Source: Polynucleobacter sp. JS-Safj-400b-B2 (lineage in GTDB: Bacteria > Pseudomonadota > Gammaproteobacteria > Burkholderiales > Burkholderiaceae). From it: a DNA stretch of 64,000 bases. Positions 44,849 to 56,336 of this stretch are shown here, piece after piece (position 1 is the first letter of the stretch; the number at the start of each line of letters is the position of its first letter). The notes below the pieces were generated by a model. That model was not told where the DNA came from. It searched no databases and saw only the letters and a list, made by a program, of their open reading frames with translations. The translations under genes and the position numbers were made by a program. The stretch spans positions 248,001 through 312,000 of the forward strand of contig NZ_JACVPJ010000003.1 in assembly GCF_018881975.1 (NCBI RefSeq), read 5' to 3'.

Positions 44849-46522
44849 TTACTTAGCGGGCTTTTTTCCAAACATCTGATTAATCTGCCACTGTTGTGCG
44901 ATAGACAGAAGGTTATTAGTAACCCAATATAAAACCAAGCCAGCAGGAAAGAAAAAGAACATGATTGAAAAGACAATCGGCATGTACATCATTACTTTTG
45001 CCTGAATTGGGTCTGGTGGTGTTGGATTCAACTTAGTTTGCACAAACATGGAGACAGCCATAATGACCGGCAAAATGTAATACGGATCAGGCACTGAAAG
45101 ATCGTGAATCCACAAAATCCATGGCGCTCCACGCATCTCTACTGAAGACAATAAAACCCAATACAAAGAAATAAATACTGGGATCTGGATGACGACCGGC
45201 AAGCAACCACCCACTGGGTTGATTTTTTCCTTGCGATACATCTCCATCATTGCCTGATTGAGCTTTTGCGGTTCACCCTTGTATTGCTCCTTCATAGCCA
45301 CTAGGCGCGGCTGCACCTCCTTCATGCGAGCCATTGACTTGTAACTTGCGGCCGATAGGGGGAAGAACGCCAGCTTAATTAATATGGTCAACAGGATTAT
45401 TGACCAGCCCCAATTACCAACATAACCATGAATTTTTTCTAGCAACCAGAAAATAGGTTTGGCTATGATTGTGAGGTAACCATAATCTTTGAGCAATTCA
45501 AAGCCTGGAGCGATCGTCTCCAAAACTTTTTCCTCTTGAGGTCCAATAAATAATCTGGCTTTTTCTACAACAGTTGATCCTGGTGCAACCACACCAAGTG
45601 GTGTTTGAATACCAATGCGATACAAGCCATTGTCTATTCTTCCAGCATAAATGTCCCGCGTATCTTTGTCCCCTGGAATCCAGGCGCTAGCAAAATAGTG
45701 TTGCACCATGGCGACCCAAGCAGGCTCACCAGCAGCAACTTGCGTTGGAATGGTAATTTTATTTTTATCTATTGCTGAGAATTCGAGCTTATTGAACTTT
45801 TCTTTATCTGTATAGGCTGCGGGTCCAGTAAAAGTGCTGGCTGAGAAGGCGCCACCAAATGGGCCAATTTTTTGCTCTTGCGTAGCATCGCGCACAATTT
45901 CTGTGTAAAGAACAATGGGGTTTGGGTTGTTTGTTGTTTGTGTAACGCGATGGCCAACATCAACAACATAACTGCCAGGATTTAGGATGAAAGTTTTTTC
46001 AAGTTTGACGCCATTACGCTCGCTAGCAAAAATAGCAAATGGCCTGCCGGAACCATCTTTTCCTGACTCTACCAATTTGAATGTACTTGTGTGATTTGGA
46101 AGATCGTTATTGTTTAAAGAAATTAAACCGGAGCGTGCAAAGTATTTGTGTGTCGGGGTGTATTGAAAGAGTTCGACTGGGTTTTTCTCGGCAGTTAACT
46201 CCTTTAACAACCTGGCATCAGTTACGTTTGCTCCGCTAGAGCTGATTTCAAGCGCTAGAACGTCATTTTGTAGGGTGAATTTTTCTGCGTTTTCAATGGC
46301 CCCACCATTTACAACTGGGGTTATGGCAACCACTGGGGATCCTGAGATTTGGGTAGGCACATCAACCTTGTTGCTCGAAGCGGCCTTATCCGCAACTACC
46401 GCGGTGCTTGCTGGTGCTCCACCAAACAAGGACGGCTTGCCTTCATGAACCTGCCAATTGTTGTAGAGCATGAGACCCGACATCGAGAATACTGCCCAAA
46501 GAATTGTTTTTTTAAAGTCCAT
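44849..46522 (-). CDS. yidC: Membrane protein insertase YidC
   Basis: A 557-residue insertase that places proteins in the inner membrane with or without SecYEG. One N-terminal helix (residues 5-22), a large periplasmic beta domain (about 60-340), then five conserved helices with LKLAFFPLSAASYKSMARMK-type C1 loop and NPVGGCLPVVIQIPVFISLY. The C-terminal tail is short. 6-bp gap from yidD. Confidence 0.96.
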   Translation of the reverse strand: MDFKKTILWAVFSMSGLMLYNNWQVHEGKPSLFGGAPASTAVVADKAASSNKVDVPTQISGSPVVAITPVVNGGAIENAEKFTLQNDVLALEISSSGANVTDARLLKELTAEKNPVELFQYTPTHKYFARSGLISLNNNDLPNHTSTFKLVESGKDGSGRPFAIFASERNGVKLEKTFILNPGSYVVDVGHRVTQTTNNPNPIVLYTEIVRDATQEQKIGPFGGAFSASTFTGPAAYTDKEKFNKLEFSAIDKNKITIPTQVAAGEPAWVAMVQHYFASAWIPGDKDTRDIYAGRIDNGLYRIGIQTPLGVVAPGSTVVEKARLFIGPQEEKVLETIAPGFELLKDYGYLTIIAKPIFWLLEKIHGYVGNWGWSIILLTILIKLAFFPLSAASYKSMARMKEVQPRLVAMKEQYKGEPQKLNQAMMEMYRKEKINPVGGCLPVVIQIPVFISLYWVLLSSVEMRGAPWILWIHDLSVPDPYYILPVIMAVSMFVQTKLNPTPPDPIQAKVMMYMPIVFSIMFFFFPAGLVLYWVTNNLLSIAQQWQINQMFGKKPAK

Positions 46523-46528
46523 TTACAT

Positions 46529-46771
46529 TCACTTAAGTTGGTGTATTGTATCTTTTACAGCAGGATCATAACCGCCGTGTGACCATGGGTTACAGCGCAA
46601 AATGCGCCACACCGTCAGCCCAAAGCTTTTAATGAGTCCGTAGTGACTAAAGCAGTCACAAGCATATTGCGAACAACTGGGTACGTATTTGCAGCGCATC
46701 CCCAAATAAGGGCTTAAGGCTAGTTGATATATCTTTACTAACCTTATAGCCACATTATTTAAGGTGCGCAC
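46529..46771 (-). CDS. yidD: Membrane protein insertion efficiency factor YidD
   Basis: An 80-residue basic protein with the family core YLGMRCKYVPSCSQYACDCF and CNPWSHGGYDP. It assists insertion of membrane proteins near SecYEG-YidC. One base separates its start from the rnpA stop. Confidence 0.95.
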   Translation of the reverse strand: MRTLNNVAIRLVKIYQLALSPYLGMRCKYVPSCSQYACDCFSHYGLIKSFGLTVWRILRCNPWSHGGYDPAVKDTIHQLK

Positions 46772-46772
46772 C

Positions 46773-47090
46773 TTAAATTAGCCCCGAAATCTGAGAGCGC
46801 AAAATTTCTTTTTCTTTTTTTCTGAGTCTGCCTCGAGTCTCACGGCCAATTGGTTTTTTAAGCTTAACCACAACATCTTTATTTAATGTGTTGGCTTGAG
46901 CCGTCCAAACCAATTCGCGGATCATCCGCTTTAGGCGATTTCGATCAACCGCTCTTTTGGCTAACTTCTTTGCTACCGCAACACCCAAGTCAGGCTTAGC
47001 GCCCTCTTGAATAGAGGCAGCATACATTCCCCAATATAAACTTGTTTTGGGGCGTGCTTTTAGTAATTCAGAAATCCTTGCGCTATTCAA
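46773..47090 (-). CDS. rnpA: Ribonuclease P protein component
   Basis: A 105-residue basic protein that helps RNase P RNA process tRNA 5' ends. The RNR signature is seen as KLAKRAVDRNRLKRMIRE. It starts with TTG at 47090, eight bases after the rpmH stop. Confidence 0.93.
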   Translation of the reverse strand: MNSARISELLKARPKTSLYWGMYAASIQEGAKPDLGVAVAKKLAKRAVDRNRLKRMIRELVWTAQANTLNKDVVVKLKKPIGRETRGRLRKKEKEILRSQISGLI

Positions 47091-47098
47091 TGGCTAAA

Positions 47099-47233
47099 TT
47101 AAACAGCCAAACGCTTGCGGCCTTTTGCACGACGTGCATTTAAAACTGCGCGTCCGCTCTTGGTTTTCATGCGAATACGGAAACCGTGTGTGCGCTTGCG
47201 ACGGGTTACTGAGGGTTGGTAAGTTCTTTTCAT
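47099..47233 (-). CDS. rpmH: 50S ribosomal protein L34
   Basis: A 44-residue ribosomal protein read by eye: [18 protein letters not shown] at the N-terminus and KGRKRLAV at the end, the expected L34 termini and length. It is the first gene of the leftward cluster beside the origin. Confidence 0.97.
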
Positions 47234-47311
47234 GTTCGATCCCTGGAAAACCAAGTATTTTCCTTGTTGCAGAGCAAAAGGTCAATCCATCTTGACGAAT
47301 ATGTAGGTGTT

Positions 47312-47420
47312 TTTCTCTATTTTTTTATAAATTACTCTTAAATCATTAATTTAAATAGAGATTTTCTTATTATTCACAAGTTATCCACAGCTTTTCCACG
47401 TTTTTGTTGCTTGTGGATAA
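47312..47420. other. Putative oriC (AT-rich unwinding region and DnaA boxes)
   Basis: Between divergent rpmH and dnaA. A very AT-rich stretch (about 47312-47370) is followed by TTATTCACA (47370-47378), a perfect DnaA box TTATCCACA (47381-47389), and a reverse perfect box TGTGGATAA (47412-47420). Gene orientation diverges here. Three boxes are few for a complete origin; the cluster after dnaA may also take part. Confidence 0.7.
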
Positions 47421-47455
47421 CTTTGGAGCATCGCTACAATGGATCCTCCAAAAAT

Positions 47456-48883
47456 ATGAGCAACTTACACAATCCCCCCGCCTTGAATTCAATTAGCCCA
47501 CTGGGGTTTTGGGATGATGCCATTGGCACCCTGTCCCGCGAACTGTCACCCCAACAGTTTAAAACATGGATTCAGCCCCTTACGCTATTGTCTTTTATTG
47601 AAAGTGATGACTTACTAACAATAGGAGCCCCCAATCGTTTTAAGCTAGATTGGACCAAAAAGACTTTTGCTGACCGATTCCAAGAGTTGGCCTCCCAGTA
47701 CTTTGGGCGCCCTATTAATGTCGGTTTTACTTTGGCTGTTGAGGGTGGCGCCACAAACCCAACACCCGCCACAGATATAGGTGAGCCTATACAAAAACCG
47801 GTCTTGGTCGAGTCTGTAGAGCCCAGCATTTCAGTTGAAGAAAATGCTTTCGAGATAGAAGACCATTCCAAACTCAACCCAAACCTTACTTTTGATACTT
47901 TTGTAACTGGTAAAGCCAATCAATTAGCCAGGGCGGCATCCATTCAGGTGGCGCACAACCCCGGCACATCCTATAACCCAATGTTTTTGTATGGCGGCGT
48001 TGGATTGGGTAAGACGCACTTGATTCACGCTATTGGGAACCACCTCTTAAAAGAGAAGCCAAGCGCCCGAATTCGTTACATTCATGCCGAACAGTATGTT
48101 TCAGACGTAGTCCGAGCCTACCAACAAAAGGCTTTTGACCGTTTTAAGCGCTACTATCACTCGCTGGATTTGTTATTAATTGATGATATTCAGTTCTTTA
48201 GCGGCAAATCTAGAACTCAAGAGGAATTTTTCTACGCCTTTGAGGCACTGCTGAGTAATAAAGCTCAGGTCATTATTACTAGCGACACCTACCCCAAAGA
48301 GATGGCGGGAATAGATGATCGCCTCATTTCACGCTTTGATTCGGGCTTAACGGTTGCGATTGAGCCGCCCGAGCTAGAGATGCGTGTAGCTATTTTGATG
48401 AAAAAGGCTATTAGTGAGGGCATTCCCATGAGTGAGGATGTTGCATTCTTTGTTGCTAAGCACTTGCGTTCAAATGTTCGCGAGCTAGAGGGGGCCTTGA
48501 GAAAGATTTTGGCTTTTGTGCGCTTTCACGGCCGTGAGGTAACGATTGATGTTGCTAGAACAGCCCTAAAAGACTTGTTGTCTATACAAAATCGGCAGAT
48601 TTCGGTAGATAACATCCAAAAGGCGGTTGCCGATTTTTACAGCATCAAGGTGGCCGATATGTACTCCAAAAAGCGTCCGGCAAACATTGCTAGACCGCGC
48701 CAGATCGCCATGTTTATGACCAAGGAGCTCACACAAAAGAGCCTTCCTGAGATCGGTGAGCTGTTTGGCGGAAGAGACCACACAACCGTTTTACACGCTG
48801 TTCGTAAGATTGCGGATGAGCGAGCTCATGATGGACAGTTGAATCACGAAATTCACGTTATCGAGCAGACCTTAAAAGCGTAA
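47456..48883 (+). CDS. dnaA: Chromosomal replication initiator DnaA
   Basis: A 475-residue AAA+ initiator. Domain I occupies about residues 10-90, a variable linker follows, then Walker [10 protein letters not shown], Walker [10 protein letters not shown], sensor segments, and the DNA-binding signature [11 protein letters not shown] near the C-terminus. The frame extends to a TTG at 47411 through a DnaA box; ATG 47456 is the better start, although its Shine-Dalgarno is weak. It would bind the boxes on both sides of the gene. Confidence 0.97.
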   Translation: MSNLHNPPALNSISPLGFWDDAIGTLSRELSPQQFKTWIQPLTLLSFIESDDLLTIGAPNRFKLDWTKKTFADRFQELASQYFGRPINVGFTLAVEGGATNPTPATDIGEPIQKPVLVESVEPSISVEENAFEIEDHSKLNPNLTFDTFVTGKANQLARAASIQVAHNPGTSYNPMFLYGGVGLGKTHLIHAIGNHLLKEKPSARIRYIHAEQYVSDVVRAYQQKAFDRFKRYYHSLDLLLIDDIQFFSGKSRTQEEFFYAFEALLSNKAQVIITSDTYPKEMAGIDDRLISRFDSGLTVAIEPPELEMRVAILMKKAISEGIPMSEDVAFFVAKHLRSNVRELEGALRKILAFVRFHGREVTIDVARTALKDLLSIQNRQISVDNIQKAVADFYSIKVADMYSKKRPANIARPRQIAMFMTKELTQKSLPEIGELFGGRDHTTVLHAVRKIADERAHDGQLNHEIHVIEQTLKA

Positions 48884-48891
48884 ATTTTGGG

Positions 48892-49090
48892 TGTGGATAG
48901 GTTTGTGGACAATCCTAGGGATAAGTTTGGGGATTAGTTGTGGATAAATTGTGGAAAGACTCGGCTTCATGCAAAAATAGGGTATTAAAGAAAAGTTATC
49001 CCCTTTTTATGCAATGCTTATACAAAAGTTTTCCACAGGTTTTTTAGCCTTCAATGTGTTGTTTTATAAAGGGTTTTTGACTTATCCACG
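48892..49090. promoter_or_regulatory. DnaA-box cluster between dnaA and dnaN
   Basis: Box-like sites: TGTGGATAG (48892), TGTGGACAA (48904), perfect TGTGGATAA (48939-48947), TGTGGAAAG (48950), TTATCCCCT (48996), TTTTCCACA (49029) and TTATCCACG (49082). The first four point one way, the last three the other, around an AT-rich centre. Confidence 0.75.
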
Positions 49091-49146
49091 GAATTTCAAG
49101 CCCTTATTACTATTACTACTAAGATATATACAAGGATTTAAAAGCA

Positions 49147-50262
49147 ATGCAACTCGTTAACACTTCTCGCGATAGCCTACTAAAACCCCTTCAGGTTGTT
49201 AGTGGAATTGTTGAACGTAGACACACACTGCCAATTTTGGCAAACCTGTTATTCAAAAAGGTTGGAGAGAAGGTCTCATTTATCTCAACTGATATTGAAA
49301 TTCAAATCACAACCAACGCGAATTTTGGTGTTGGTACTGAAGACGTTACAACCACTGTTGCTGCAAGAAAATTGTTAGACATCTTGCGTGCTTTACCAGA
49401 AGGCCCGGTATCTTTAAACCTTAAAGATAACAAGATGGTTGTTCAAAGCGGTAAGAGTCGATTCTCTTTGCAAACATTATCGGCAACGGAGTTTCCGGTA
49501 ATGCAAAGTGTTGGTGAGGTCACAGCTGCTTGGAAGATGTCGCAAAAAAGTTTCCGTCAATTAATCAGCCAAGTTCATTTTTCAATGGCTCAGCAAGACA
49601 TTCGTTACTACTTGAACGGTATGTTATTGGTGATTGAAGGTAAGGAAGTGGTTGCTGTAGCAACCGACGGACATCGTCTTGCTTACTCACAAGTTGAGTT
49701 GACTGAAGCGCCATCTGGTTCTGGTCAAAAGCAAGAAATTATTATTCCTCGTAAAACGATTCTAGAGTGCCAGCACTTGCTTGAAGACTCTGAGGAGTCT
49801 TTAGAAATTAGTTTGACCGCAAACCAGGTGAAATTTTCATTTGGTGATATCGAATTAATTTCAAAATTAGTTGAAGGTAAATTCCCAGATTTCCAACGAG
49901 TAATTCCTAAAGGGCAAAAGAATTCGCTGGTGGTTGGGCGCGACGCGTTGCAATCTGCACTTCAGCGTGCCGCTATTTTGACAACAGATAAATTTAAGGG
50001 TGTGCGTTTTTCTTTGTCCCCTAATCGCATCACAATTCAATCAACCAATGCCGAACAAGAAGAGGCTCAAGAAGAGATTGAAACTGAATATGCGGGCGAT
50101 TCTGTAGAGATTGGATTTAACGTCAGCTATTTGCTAGATGTTTTGTCAAACCTCAAAAATGAAAAAATTCAAATTAGTTTGGGTGATGCAAACAGTAGCG
50201 CTGTGATTACTCTGCCTGGCTCAGAGAGCTTCAAGTATGTTGTGATGCCAATGCGTATTTAA
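49147..50262 (+). CDS. dnaN: DNA polymerase III beta sliding clamp
   Basis: A 371-residue clamp with three similar domains of about 120 residues; the C-terminus ends YVVMPMRI, as is typical. It tethers polymerases to DNA. It starts MQLVNTSRDSLLKPLQ and lies downstream of the DnaA-box cluster. 11-bp gap to gyrB. Confidence 0.97.
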   Translation: MQLVNTSRDSLLKPLQVVSGIVERRHTLPILANLLFKKVGEKVSFISTDIEIQITTNANFGVGTEDVTTTVAARKLLDILRALPEGPVSLNLKDNKMVVQSGKSRFSLQTLSATEFPVMQSVGEVTAAWKMSQKSFRQLISQVHFSMAQQDIRYYLNGMLLVIEGKEVVAVATDGHRLAYSQVELTEAPSGSGQKQEIIIPRKTILECQHLLEDSEESLEISLTANQVKFSFGDIELISKLVEGKFPDFQRVIPKGQKNSLVVGRDALQSALQRAAILTTDKFKGVRFSLSPNRITIQSTNAEQEEAQEEIETEYAGDSVEIGFNVSYLLDVLSNLKNEKIQISLGDANSSAVITLPGSESFKYVVMPMRI

Positions 50263-50267
50263 CTTAG

Positions 50268-52772
<2,505 letters not shown>

Positions 52773-52775
52773 TTT

Positions 52776-53270
52776 ATGACATCCAAAAAATTGAAACCAC
52801 CTAAAGTGGACAGATCCGCCATTGTTGTCAAGACTTCACCCATTCATGGGAAAGGTGTTTTTGTTGTCAAGCCCATCAAAAAGGGCCAAGCAATCATTGA
52901 ATACAAAGGCGAACGTATCAGCTGGAAGTTGGCTGAGAAGCGTCACCCGCACGACCCCAAAGACCCTAATCACACCTTCTATTTTTCATTGGAAGATGGT
53001 CGCGTAATCGATGCCAAATACGGTGGCAATGCTGCTCGCTGGATTAACCATTCATGCAAACCAAGCTGCGAAACTCGCGAAGACAGTTTTGATCATAAGC
53101 CAAGAGTCTTTATTTATGCAAAGCGTGCTCTCAAAGTTGGTGAAGAGTTGTTTTATGACTATTCACTCGATATTGAGGGGAAGATTACTAAGCAAATGAA
53201 AAAAGATTACGCGTGTCGTTGTGGTGCAAAAAAGTGTCGTGGCACCATGCTTGCAATTAAAGATAAGTAA
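52776..53270 (+). CDS. SET-domain protein (putative lysine methyltransferase)
   Basis: A 164-residue SET protein. SAM-binding HGKGVFVVKPIKKGQ, the pseudo-knot NHSCKPSCET (with NAARWINHSC) and GEELFYDYSL are clear, followed by a post-SET-like Cys trio CRCGAKKC plus a preceding Cys that could bind zinc. Such proteins methylate Lys in eukaryotes; in bacteria targets are mostly unknown. It lies 3 bp after gyrB, suggesting co-transcription. Confidence 0.85.
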   Translation: MTSKKLKPPKVDRSAIVVKTSPIHGKGVFVVKPIKKGQAIIEYKGERISWKLAEKRHPHDPKDPNHTFYFSLEDGRVIDAKYGGNAARWINHSCKPSCETREDSFDHKPRVFIYAKRALKVGEELFYDYSLDIEGKITKQMKKDYACRCGAKKCRGTMLAIKDK

Positions 53271-53281
53271 AAATAATTTTC

Positions 53282-53497
53282 ATGTTGTTTGTAACAATTC
53301 AAGAGCTAGAAGCCGCTATCAATTATTGGCGGAGTCAGTCCCCATCAAAGGGTGACGAGTTGCGCCTTTGCCCAGAAGCCTCTGCGCTAGCCAAACCATA
53401 TGCGCTAATGATTGTCCAAGGAGCCCAAAGGGTTCCGGTAGATGTCTTAGACGAGTTGGCTCGTTCAGCAATCCAACAATATCAAAAAACCTCCTAA
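53282..53497 (+). CDS. DUF3717 protein
   Basis: A 71-residue protein (start ATG 53282) with the pattern ITIQELEAAINYWR...LCPEASALAKPYALMI of DUF3717, found in Burkholderiales. Function unknown. It sits between the SET gene and the ABC transporter cluster. Confidence 0.75.
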   Translation: MLFVTIQELEAAINYWRSQSPSKGDELRLCPEASALAKPYALMIVQGAQRVPVDVLDELARSAIQQYQKTS

Positions 53498-53603
53498 GCA
53501 CTTTTTATCTGCGACCCATTTATTGTTTAGGGTTATTGCTATATAAAGCTGGTCTATCTTGGGGTATTCTCATATTCTTGCTCCCAGGTAGGGGGTAGAG
53601 GGT

Positions 53604-54371
53604 ATGAGATTGCAAGAAACAATACTAAAAACAATTGGACTGGGTAAATCTTTTAAGGGATTTTCTGCGGTTACTGACGTGAATCTAGATGTCGCCCGAG
53701 GAACCATTCATGCGCTGATCGGACCCAACGGAGCGGGCAAGACCACCTGCTTTAACTTACTAACCAAGTTTTTGGAGCCAAGCAGTGGCCAAATCCTGTT
53801 TAATGGTTTTGATATCACCAAAGAGGCGCCCGCACAAATCGCACGCCGAGGTATTATTCGCTCTTTTCAAATTTCAGCAGTTTTTCCACACCTAACCGTG
53901 ATCGAAAATGTTCGTGTTGCACTGCAACGTGGATTGGGTACTGAATTTCATTTTTGGAAGTCCGGCGACTCTCTAAATGTGTTGAATGAGCGCGCCTTGG
54001 CACTTCTTCATGAAGTTGGTTTGGAAGACTTTGCCCATGTAGAGACTTTAAATCTGGCATATGGCCGAAAAAGGGCGCTTGAAATTGCAACCACTCTAGC
54101 TATGGAGCCCGAGCTAATGCTTTTGGATGAGCCCACACAGGGAATGGGGCACGAGGATGTAGAGCGTGTCACCGAATTAATTGATAGGGTGGCTAAGGGC
54201 CGCACTATCTTGATGGTTGAGCACAACATGAAGGTAGTTTCTTCTATTGCTGATCGTATTACCGTTCTGCAGCGAGGCTCGGTCTTGGCCGAGGGTTCTT
54301 ATCACGAGGTTTCCAATAATCCATTGGTTGTTGAGGCCTATATGGGAAGCCATGGGGGAGACAACCTATGA
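53604..54371 (+). CDS. livG: Branched-chain amino-acid-type ABC transporter ATPase LivG
   Basis: A 255-residue ATPase with Walker A IGPNGAGKTTCFN, a long insertion after helix 1 typical of LivG, LMLLDEPTQGMGHEDVE (Walker B) and LMVEHNMKVV (H-loop). The ABC signature is weak, reading NLAYGRKRALEIA rather than LSGGQ. A strong purine-rich ribosome site (GGGGGTAGAGGGT) precedes the ATG. It overlaps livF by 4 bp. Confidence 0.9.
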   Translation: MRLQETILKTIGLGKSFKGFSAVTDVNLDVARGTIHALIGPNGAGKTTCFNLLTKFLEPSSGQILFNGFDITKEAPAQIARRGIIRSFQISAVFPHLTVIENVRVALQRGLGTEFHFWKSGDSLNVLNERALALLHEVGLEDFAHVETLNLAYGRKRALEIATTLAMEPELMLLDEPTQGMGHEDVERVTELIDRVAKGRTILMVEHNMKVVSSIADRITVLQRGSVLAEGSYHEVSNNPLVVEAYMGSHGGDNL

Positions 54372-55072
54372 GCACCATGGCACTAGAGGTTAAAAACTTA
54401 GAGTCTTGGTACGGCGAGTCCCATATCTTGCACGGCGTTAATTTTGCAGTGCGCGATGGCGAGGTGGTTACTTTGCTTGGCAGAAATGGAGCTGGCCGAA
54501 GCACCATCCTTAAAACAATTCTAGGACTAACCAGCAAAAGAACTGGTTCGGTTGAGGTTTATGGAACACAAACCATAGCTTTGCCGACCTACAAAATTGC
54601 GCGCCTCGGGGTTGGTTTTTGTCCCGAAGAGCGTGGGATTTTTGCAAGCTTAAGTGCCGAAGAAAATTTATTACTTTTGCCGGAGATTGCGCCTGGTGGC
54701 ATGGGTTTGGATGAGATTTATGAAATGTTCCCAAACCTTTATGAGAGAAGAAATAGCCCTGGCACCCGCCTATCGGGTGGCGAGCAGCAAATGTTGGCAA
54801 TGGCGCGCATTTTAAGGACCGGTGCAAAGCTGTTGCTATTAGATGAGATTACCGAGGGGTTGGCCCCTGTAATTGTGCAAAAGCTTGGTGAGGTGGTAAC
54901 TAGTTTGCGCAAAAAGGGTTTCACCATTGTGTTGGTTGAACAAAACTTCCGCTTTGCTGCACCCTTGGCAGATCGTCATTATGTGGTTGAGCACGGAAAC
55001 GTGGTTGAGGTTGTAAATCAAAATGAGCTTGCTGAAAAAGCATCTCTTTTAAATGAGTATCTTGGTGTTTAG
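54368..55072 (+). CDS. livF: ABC transporter ATPase LivF with Arg in Walker A
   Basis: A 234-residue ATPase. Signature LSGGEQQMLAMARIL, Walker B LLLLDEITEGLAP and H-loop region LVEQNF are normal, but Walker A is GRNGAGRST with Arg (codon CGA at 54506) where Lys contacts the ATP phosphates. It overlaps LivG's gene by 4 bp and would form the second ATPase of the importer. Confidence 0.9.
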   Translation: MSTMALEVKNLESWYGESHILHGVNFAVRDGEVVTLLGRNGAGRSTILKTILGLTSKRTGSVEVYGTQTIALPTYKIARLGVGFCPEERGIFASLSAEENLLLLPEIAPGGMGLDEIYEMFPNLYERRNSPGTRLSGGEQQMLAMARILRTGAKLLLLDEITEGLAPVIVQKLGEVVTSLRKKGFTIVLVEQNFRFAAPLADRHYVVEHGNVVEVVNQNELAEKASLLNEYLGV

Positions 55073-55094
55073 TGCATTTCTATAGGAGACGGTA

Positions 55095-56318
55095 ATGAAG
55101 TTAAAGCAAATAACCGCGTGTCTGGTTGCGGCGACCATGTTTGGTTCAAACCCAGTTTTTGCGCAAAGCGCACCAAAGGTCAGTGGCGACGTAGTGAAGA
55201 TTGGCGTATTGACCGATCTTTCTTCAACCTATTCTGACTTGGCTGGCCCTGGTGCGGTGATTGCGGCTAAGATGGCAATTGCCGATTTTTCTAAAGACGG
55301 CACTGTTATTGGCAAGAAGACTGAGCTTGTTAGCGCCGACCACCAAAACAAGGCCGATATTGCTGCTAACAAAGCGCGTGAATGGTATGACAAAGACGGT
55401 GTAGACGTTATTGTTGAGTTGGTTTCAACCAACGTGGCTTTAGCGGTAATGGAAGTTGCTGAGCAAAAGAATAAGATTACTTTGGTTTCTGGTGCGGGCT
55501 CCTTAACTATTACCAATGAAAAATGCACCCCAAACAATGTACATTGGGCTTATGACACATATGCGCTGTCGAATGGCACAGGTAAGGCAGTTGTAAAACA
55601 GGGCAAAAAGAATTGGTACTTTATTACTGCCGACTATGCGTTCGGTGCTGCTCTTGAGAAAGATGCGACAGCTGTTGTAACTGCTAATGGCGGTAAAGTT
55701 TTAGGTACCAGCAAACACCCATTCCCTAATAGCGACTTTTCTTCCTACCTTTTAAAGGCGCAAGCTAGTGGAGCAGACGTGGTTGCCTTGGCAAATGCTG
55801 GTCAAGATACCATCAACACTGTTAAGCAAGCCTCTGAGTTTGGCATCAACAAAAAGCAAACGGTTGTTCCTTTGTTGATGTTTATCTCCGACGTGCATTC
55901 TTTGGGTCTGCCTGCCGCACAAGGCATGTACCTTACGGAGGGCTTCTATTGGGACAAGGATGACAAGACCCGCGCATTTTCCAAGCGCTTTATCTTGCAA
56001 CACAAGCGTATGCCAACCATGGTTCAAGCCGGTGTTTACTCATCCGTTCTTGCTTATTTAAATGCGGTTCAAAAAGCTGGTACAGACGATACACAGGCTG
56101 TAATGAAGGCGCTTAAATCAACCAACATCGATGACGGCCTCTTCAAGGGCAAGATTCGTGCGGATGGAAAGTTTGAGCATGACATGTATTTGTTGGAGGT
56201 GAAGAAGCCGGCTGACTCTAAGAGCCCGTGGGATTACTACAATGTGCGCGCGACGATCCCTGCTGCCGAAGCAACCTTGCCGCTTTCGCAATCGAAGTGC
56301 AAGTTAGTTAATAAGTAA
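55095..56318 (+). CDS. ABC transporter substrate-binding protein (LivJ/K type)
   Basis: A 407-residue periplasmic binding protein with a signal peptide (cut near VFAQ-SAPKV) and two Rossmann-like lobes. Pattern PKVSGDVVKIGVLTDLSSTYSD and the EFG/TMVQAGVYSSV region match type I periplasmic receptors for branched-chain amino acids, amides, urea or aromatic acids. Preceded by AGGAGAC. The ligand cannot be read from sequence. Confidence 0.9.
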   Translation: MKLKQITACLVAATMFGSNPVFAQSAPKVSGDVVKIGVLTDLSSTYSDLAGPGAVIAAKMAIADFSKDGTVIGKKTELVSADHQNKADIAANKAREWYDKDGVDVIVELVSTNVALAVMEVAEQKNKITLVSGAGSLTITNEKCTPNNVHWAYDTYALSNGTGKAVVKQGKKNWYFITADYAFGAALEKDATAVVTANGGKVLGTSKHPFPNSDFSSYLLKAQASGADVVALANAGQDTINTVKQASEFGINKKQTVVPLLMFISDVHSLGLPAAQGMYLTEGFYWDKDDKTRAFSKRFILQHKRMPTMVQAGVYSSVLAYLNAVQKAGTDDTQAVMKALKSTNIDDGLFKGKIRADGKFEHDMYLLEVKKPADSKSPWDYYNVRATIPAAEATLPLSQSKCKLVNK

Positions 56319-56336
56319 GAAATTTAGAAATCAAGA

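Noticed and set aside
47411-47455. Longer DnaA starting at TTG 47411
   Set aside because: The extension is translated from a DnaA box and lacks DnaA-like residues; ATG 47456 starts the expected domain I.
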